Program-made: the position numbers and the translations under genes
NCBI RefSeq assembly: GCF_014643835.1
Contig: NZ_BMKD01000001.1
Location: 186,001-250,000, forward strand
Direction of reading: 5' to 3'
Origin: Mucilaginibacter rubeus
GTDB lineage: Bacteria; Bacteroidota; Bacteroidia; Sphingobacteriales; Sphingobacteriaceae
DNA: 64,000 nucleotides
In this document: positions 61,860 through 64,000 of the stretch, piece by piece
Numbering within the stretch: the stretch's first letter is position 1
Layout: each line of letters begins with the position of its first letter
The notes under the pieces: model-generated
Told to the model about the DNA's origin: nothing
What the model saw: only the letters and a program-made list of their open reading frames with translations
Databases searched by the model: none

Positions 61860-64000
61860 TTAAAGGTCTTTGATATTATCGTTAGGATTTCTGTCAATGA
61901 GTTTACTGAACGGATCGATGCCTACAGAGGCGGGCTGGCCTTTAACAATAACACTGATTTGCTGTACCCCGCGTTTAAGCTTATACTTTTTGATGTACAG
62001 GGTATTACTCACCATCCGGTTACCGGCACCTTGAACCTGCTTACCGAAAATCCCGATATCAATATAATCGTTCATGTTTACAGCCGGGATATCGTTGTTT
62101 TTGGCATCCTTCCAAACTTTGCCAACATCAAGCTTAAAAGTAATTTTATATTCATTTTTATTACCTGTCGGTTTGCTGCTGGCTTCAACCACCCTGTTAT
62201 CATATAGTGTGATCTTTTGCCAGGTATCGGTAAGGTAATACTGCAGCGAATCGGGCACATGCTTTTGAAGGCATTGATAAAGATTGTTGGCGCCGGCAAA
62301 CGGGCCGTCTGTTTTAAAAGTATAGGCCTTTTTAAATTCGCGCAGTGCCACGTTCAGACTGTCTTCGCCAATCAGGTCGCGCAAACCATACAGTGCCACG
62401 CTTGCTTTTCCACCCCATAAAAACCATTGATTGGCCTTGATCAAGGGATGCTCGTTTTCATTAAGGTGCCGCCTGATAAACAGGTAATACCATAACTGGT
62501 CTAAAACGATATAACGCATGTTGTCCTTACCGTATTTATGTTCGGACATTACCAGTTGATCATAGTTTGAAAGGCCCTCGGGGATCACTAAACTTCCTAC
62601 AGTGCTGTTTGGGGCTGTCTGGAAACGCCACCATTGTTGCGACAGCAGCCTTGTTGTATTGGCATAGCAATAATCAAAGCTATTGGGATCCCTGAAATCG
62701 GCATTCCAGCCAAAGTATTCTGCGTAAGTGTCCAGCGTTGTCATGGAGGCATCCTGCGGACCGTAAACAGACGTTTCCACCAGTCGGATATCATTAAACG
62801 GATAGGCACCATAAACCTTGCTGTAATAATTTAAACCATCTTTATAAGCCGCGATATACCTGTCGATATTGGTGCTGTGCTCAGGATTATAATAAACCTC
62901 GATATTTACGTTGTGGTCCAGTTGAACAGCGGCTTTTTTTACGGCCAGTCTTTCTGATATAATACCCATTGGCATATACATACCGGGCTTATCCTGCACA
63001 TAATGGAAGTAGTTACGGCCATTCTGCTGCCAGTTTTTTACGAGCTGCCCCGGAGCAATAGCTGTTTGACCGGCGAGTGTGCCAACTGTAACATCAAGTT
63101 TCAAAAGATCGGCGGCCCTACCTGCTTTAAGTGTATTGATGCCTTCGGGGTTATTTTGCTGTATTTCCTCCTCCTTTTTTTCGGGCAAACCAGCTTTTTT
63201 GCGTTCATAAGGGCTGTTTAGCTCATCATCTTCATCATACCCAAGGCCAGGCAATCCACCGTTAAAAAATGTGCCGTTGTTAATGAGAGCTGCAGCATAC
63301 ATGCCATTGGTAAACCCTTTATGCACTATTTCTGAGTTGATCTCTAATGTTAATGAATCGCCCGGCATTAGCGGTTTTATGAACTTGTATAACCGGAAGT
63401 CAGCAGTATCTGTCTTCGGCCTGAACCAGTTGAAAAATCCGCGGGGATAAAGCAGCGGGGTAGTAAACGGAACCAATACGCCATTGGTTTTAAGCGAATA
63501 ATTGGTGAGCTCATCGCCGTCGAGCAGCATTTGTGATATGGCAACTTTGTTTTTATTGATGATGGTTACCAATGCGTGTGTGGCTACCTGTTGTTTATCC
63601 GGGTAAAGCTCTACCTGCATTTTTATGCTGGTTACTTTAGGCAGGGGAAGGTGCTCATATTTTTTGAGCGATTTTTCATACTGCACGGCCCTTGCGGTAT
63701 TTTCATACTTGATGAGATAGTTGTTTAAAAAGCTCACATTGTAGTAATTCCATGCGCCTACAGCCAAAAATGCTATGGCTACTATTACAGTGATCAAGGC
63801 TGTACTGCGATTGAAGCGCTGAGGTAGCAGGCGTAATCGTTCTTTAAAGGACGATGTTACGCCCCGGTAATAAAATAATCCCGAAACAACGATCAGCAAA
63901 CCAGCAAACAACATCCAGTACAGGTTGAACCAGCTAATGGGCGCTGCCATATGCCCTATGCCGGTCATATCAGATATTCCCGACGATGGCGTATAGGAAT
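61860..64000 (-). CDS. ABC permease/M1 aminopeptidase-like membrane protein (partial)
   Basis: The reading frame stays open to the window end, with residues SYTPSSGISDMTGIGHM before the first in-window ATG at 63968, so the true start is outside; full-length relatives run to about 1200 residues. At least two membrane spans near the N-terminal side (WFNLYWMLFAGLLIVVSGLFYY, ALITVIVAIAFLAVGAWNYY) precede an M1-type peptidase domain (IEVYYNPEHSTNIDRYIAAYKDGLNYYSKVYGAYPF). The zinc motif HExxH is replaced by RLLSQQWW (62628-62652), though the later PEGLSNY remains. The peptidase is therefore probably inactive. Confidence 0.85.
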   Translation of the reverse strand, partial: SYTPSSGISDMTGIGHMAAPISWFNLYWMLFAGLLIVVSGLFYYRGVTSSFKERLRLLPQRFNRSTALITVIVAIAFLAVGAWNYYNVSFLNNYLIKYENTARAVQYEKSLKKYEHLPLPKVTSIKMQVELYPDKQQVATHALVTIINKNKVAISQMLLDGDELTNYSLKTNGVLVPFTTPLLYPRGFFNWFRPKTDTADFRLYKFIKPLMPGDSLTLEINSEIVHKGFTNGMYAAALINNGTFFNGGLPGLGYDEDDELNSPYERKKAGLPEKKEEEIQQNNPEGINTLKAGRAADLLKLDVTVGTLAGQTAIAPGQLVKNWQQNGRNYFHYVQDKPGMYMPMGIISERLAVKKAAVQLDHNVNIEVYYNPEHSTNIDRYIAAYKDGLNYYSKVYGAYPFNDIRLVETSVYGPQDASMTTLDTYAEYFGWNADFRDPNSFDYCYANTTRLLSQQWWRFQTAPNSTVGSLVIPEGLSNYDQLVMSEHKYGKDNMRYIVLDQLWYYLFIRRHLNENEHPLIKANQWFLWGGKASVALYGLRDLIGEDSLNVALREFKKAYTFKTDGPFAGANNLYQCLQKHVPDSLQYYLTDTWQKITLYDNRVVEASSKPTGNKNEYKITFKLDVGKVWKDAKNNDIPAVNMNDYIDIGIFGKQVQGAGNRMVSNTLYIKKYKLKRGVQQISVIVKGQPASVGIDPFSKLIDRNPNDNIKDL

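Noticed and set aside
1-64000. tRNA, rRNA, CRISPR arrays, IS transposases or prophage genes
   Set aside because: I looked in gaps for tRNA T-arms, regularly spaced repeats and transposase or integrase motifs and found none.

Overview
The window looks like chromosomal DNA of a Bacteroidota soil saprophyte, most likely Sphingobacteriaceae and close to Mucilaginibacter or Pedobacter. The reasons are three SusC/SusD pairs, two ECF sigma/FecR/SusC relays with STN domains, many 'xSC' lipoprotein signals, weak Shine-Dalgarno sites, moderate GC, and palindromic intergenic repeats. The genus is an inference from gene content. I see no phage, IS transposase, CRISPR array, rRNA or tRNA.

Layout. 1-711 holds palindromic repeats and a dense cluster of GTGTTCAA sites upstream of uxuA (mannonate dehydratase, 712-1905). 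1989-6488 holds a SnoaL-like protein, an envelope-type ECF sigma/anti-sigma operon with two DUF4097 proteins, and an RRM RNA-binding protein. 6577-10144 holds an alditol-oxidase-like flavoenzyme, a CBM9-like protein and a FucP-type symporter. 10432-13551 is a small operon of a 36-aa membrane peptide, a DUF3606 protein and DNA ligase D. 13903-21128 is housekeeping and secreted hydrolases: msrA-msrB, class I aldolase, an alginate-lyase-family protein, an M28 peptidase and a phytase-like lipoprotein.

21546-35025 is a SusCD locus followed by a giant FG-GAP/UnbV lipoprotein, two DUF1080 (3-keto-glycoside hydrolase-type) proteins and a beta-propeller/cytochrome c protein. I read this as a candidate oxidative glycoside-degradation module. 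An MFS exporter and its FadR-type regulator follow (35287-37226).

37413-50819 is the most coherent functional block. An ECF sigma/FecR/SusC/SusD relay is followed by a secreted fusion of a glycerophosphodiesterase-like domain with an alkaline phosphatase. Converging on it is glpD-glpK-glpF, with a divergent DeoR-family regulator. The enzymes line up as a route from glycerophosphodiesters outside the cell to glycerol, glycerol-3-phosphate and DHAP inside.

50837-52021 encodes a Clp N-domain/TPR protein without ATPase modules. 52049-61802 is a LacI-regulator/ECF/FecR/SusC/SusD/GH29 fucosidase locus. 61860 to the window end is the C-terminal part of an ABC permease/M1 aminopeptidase-like membrane protein whose zinc motif is lost.

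Regulatory sites recur: LacI-type palindromes, a repeated FadR-type site, a perfect palindrome at the glpD start, and a hairpin directly after each of the three susD genes.
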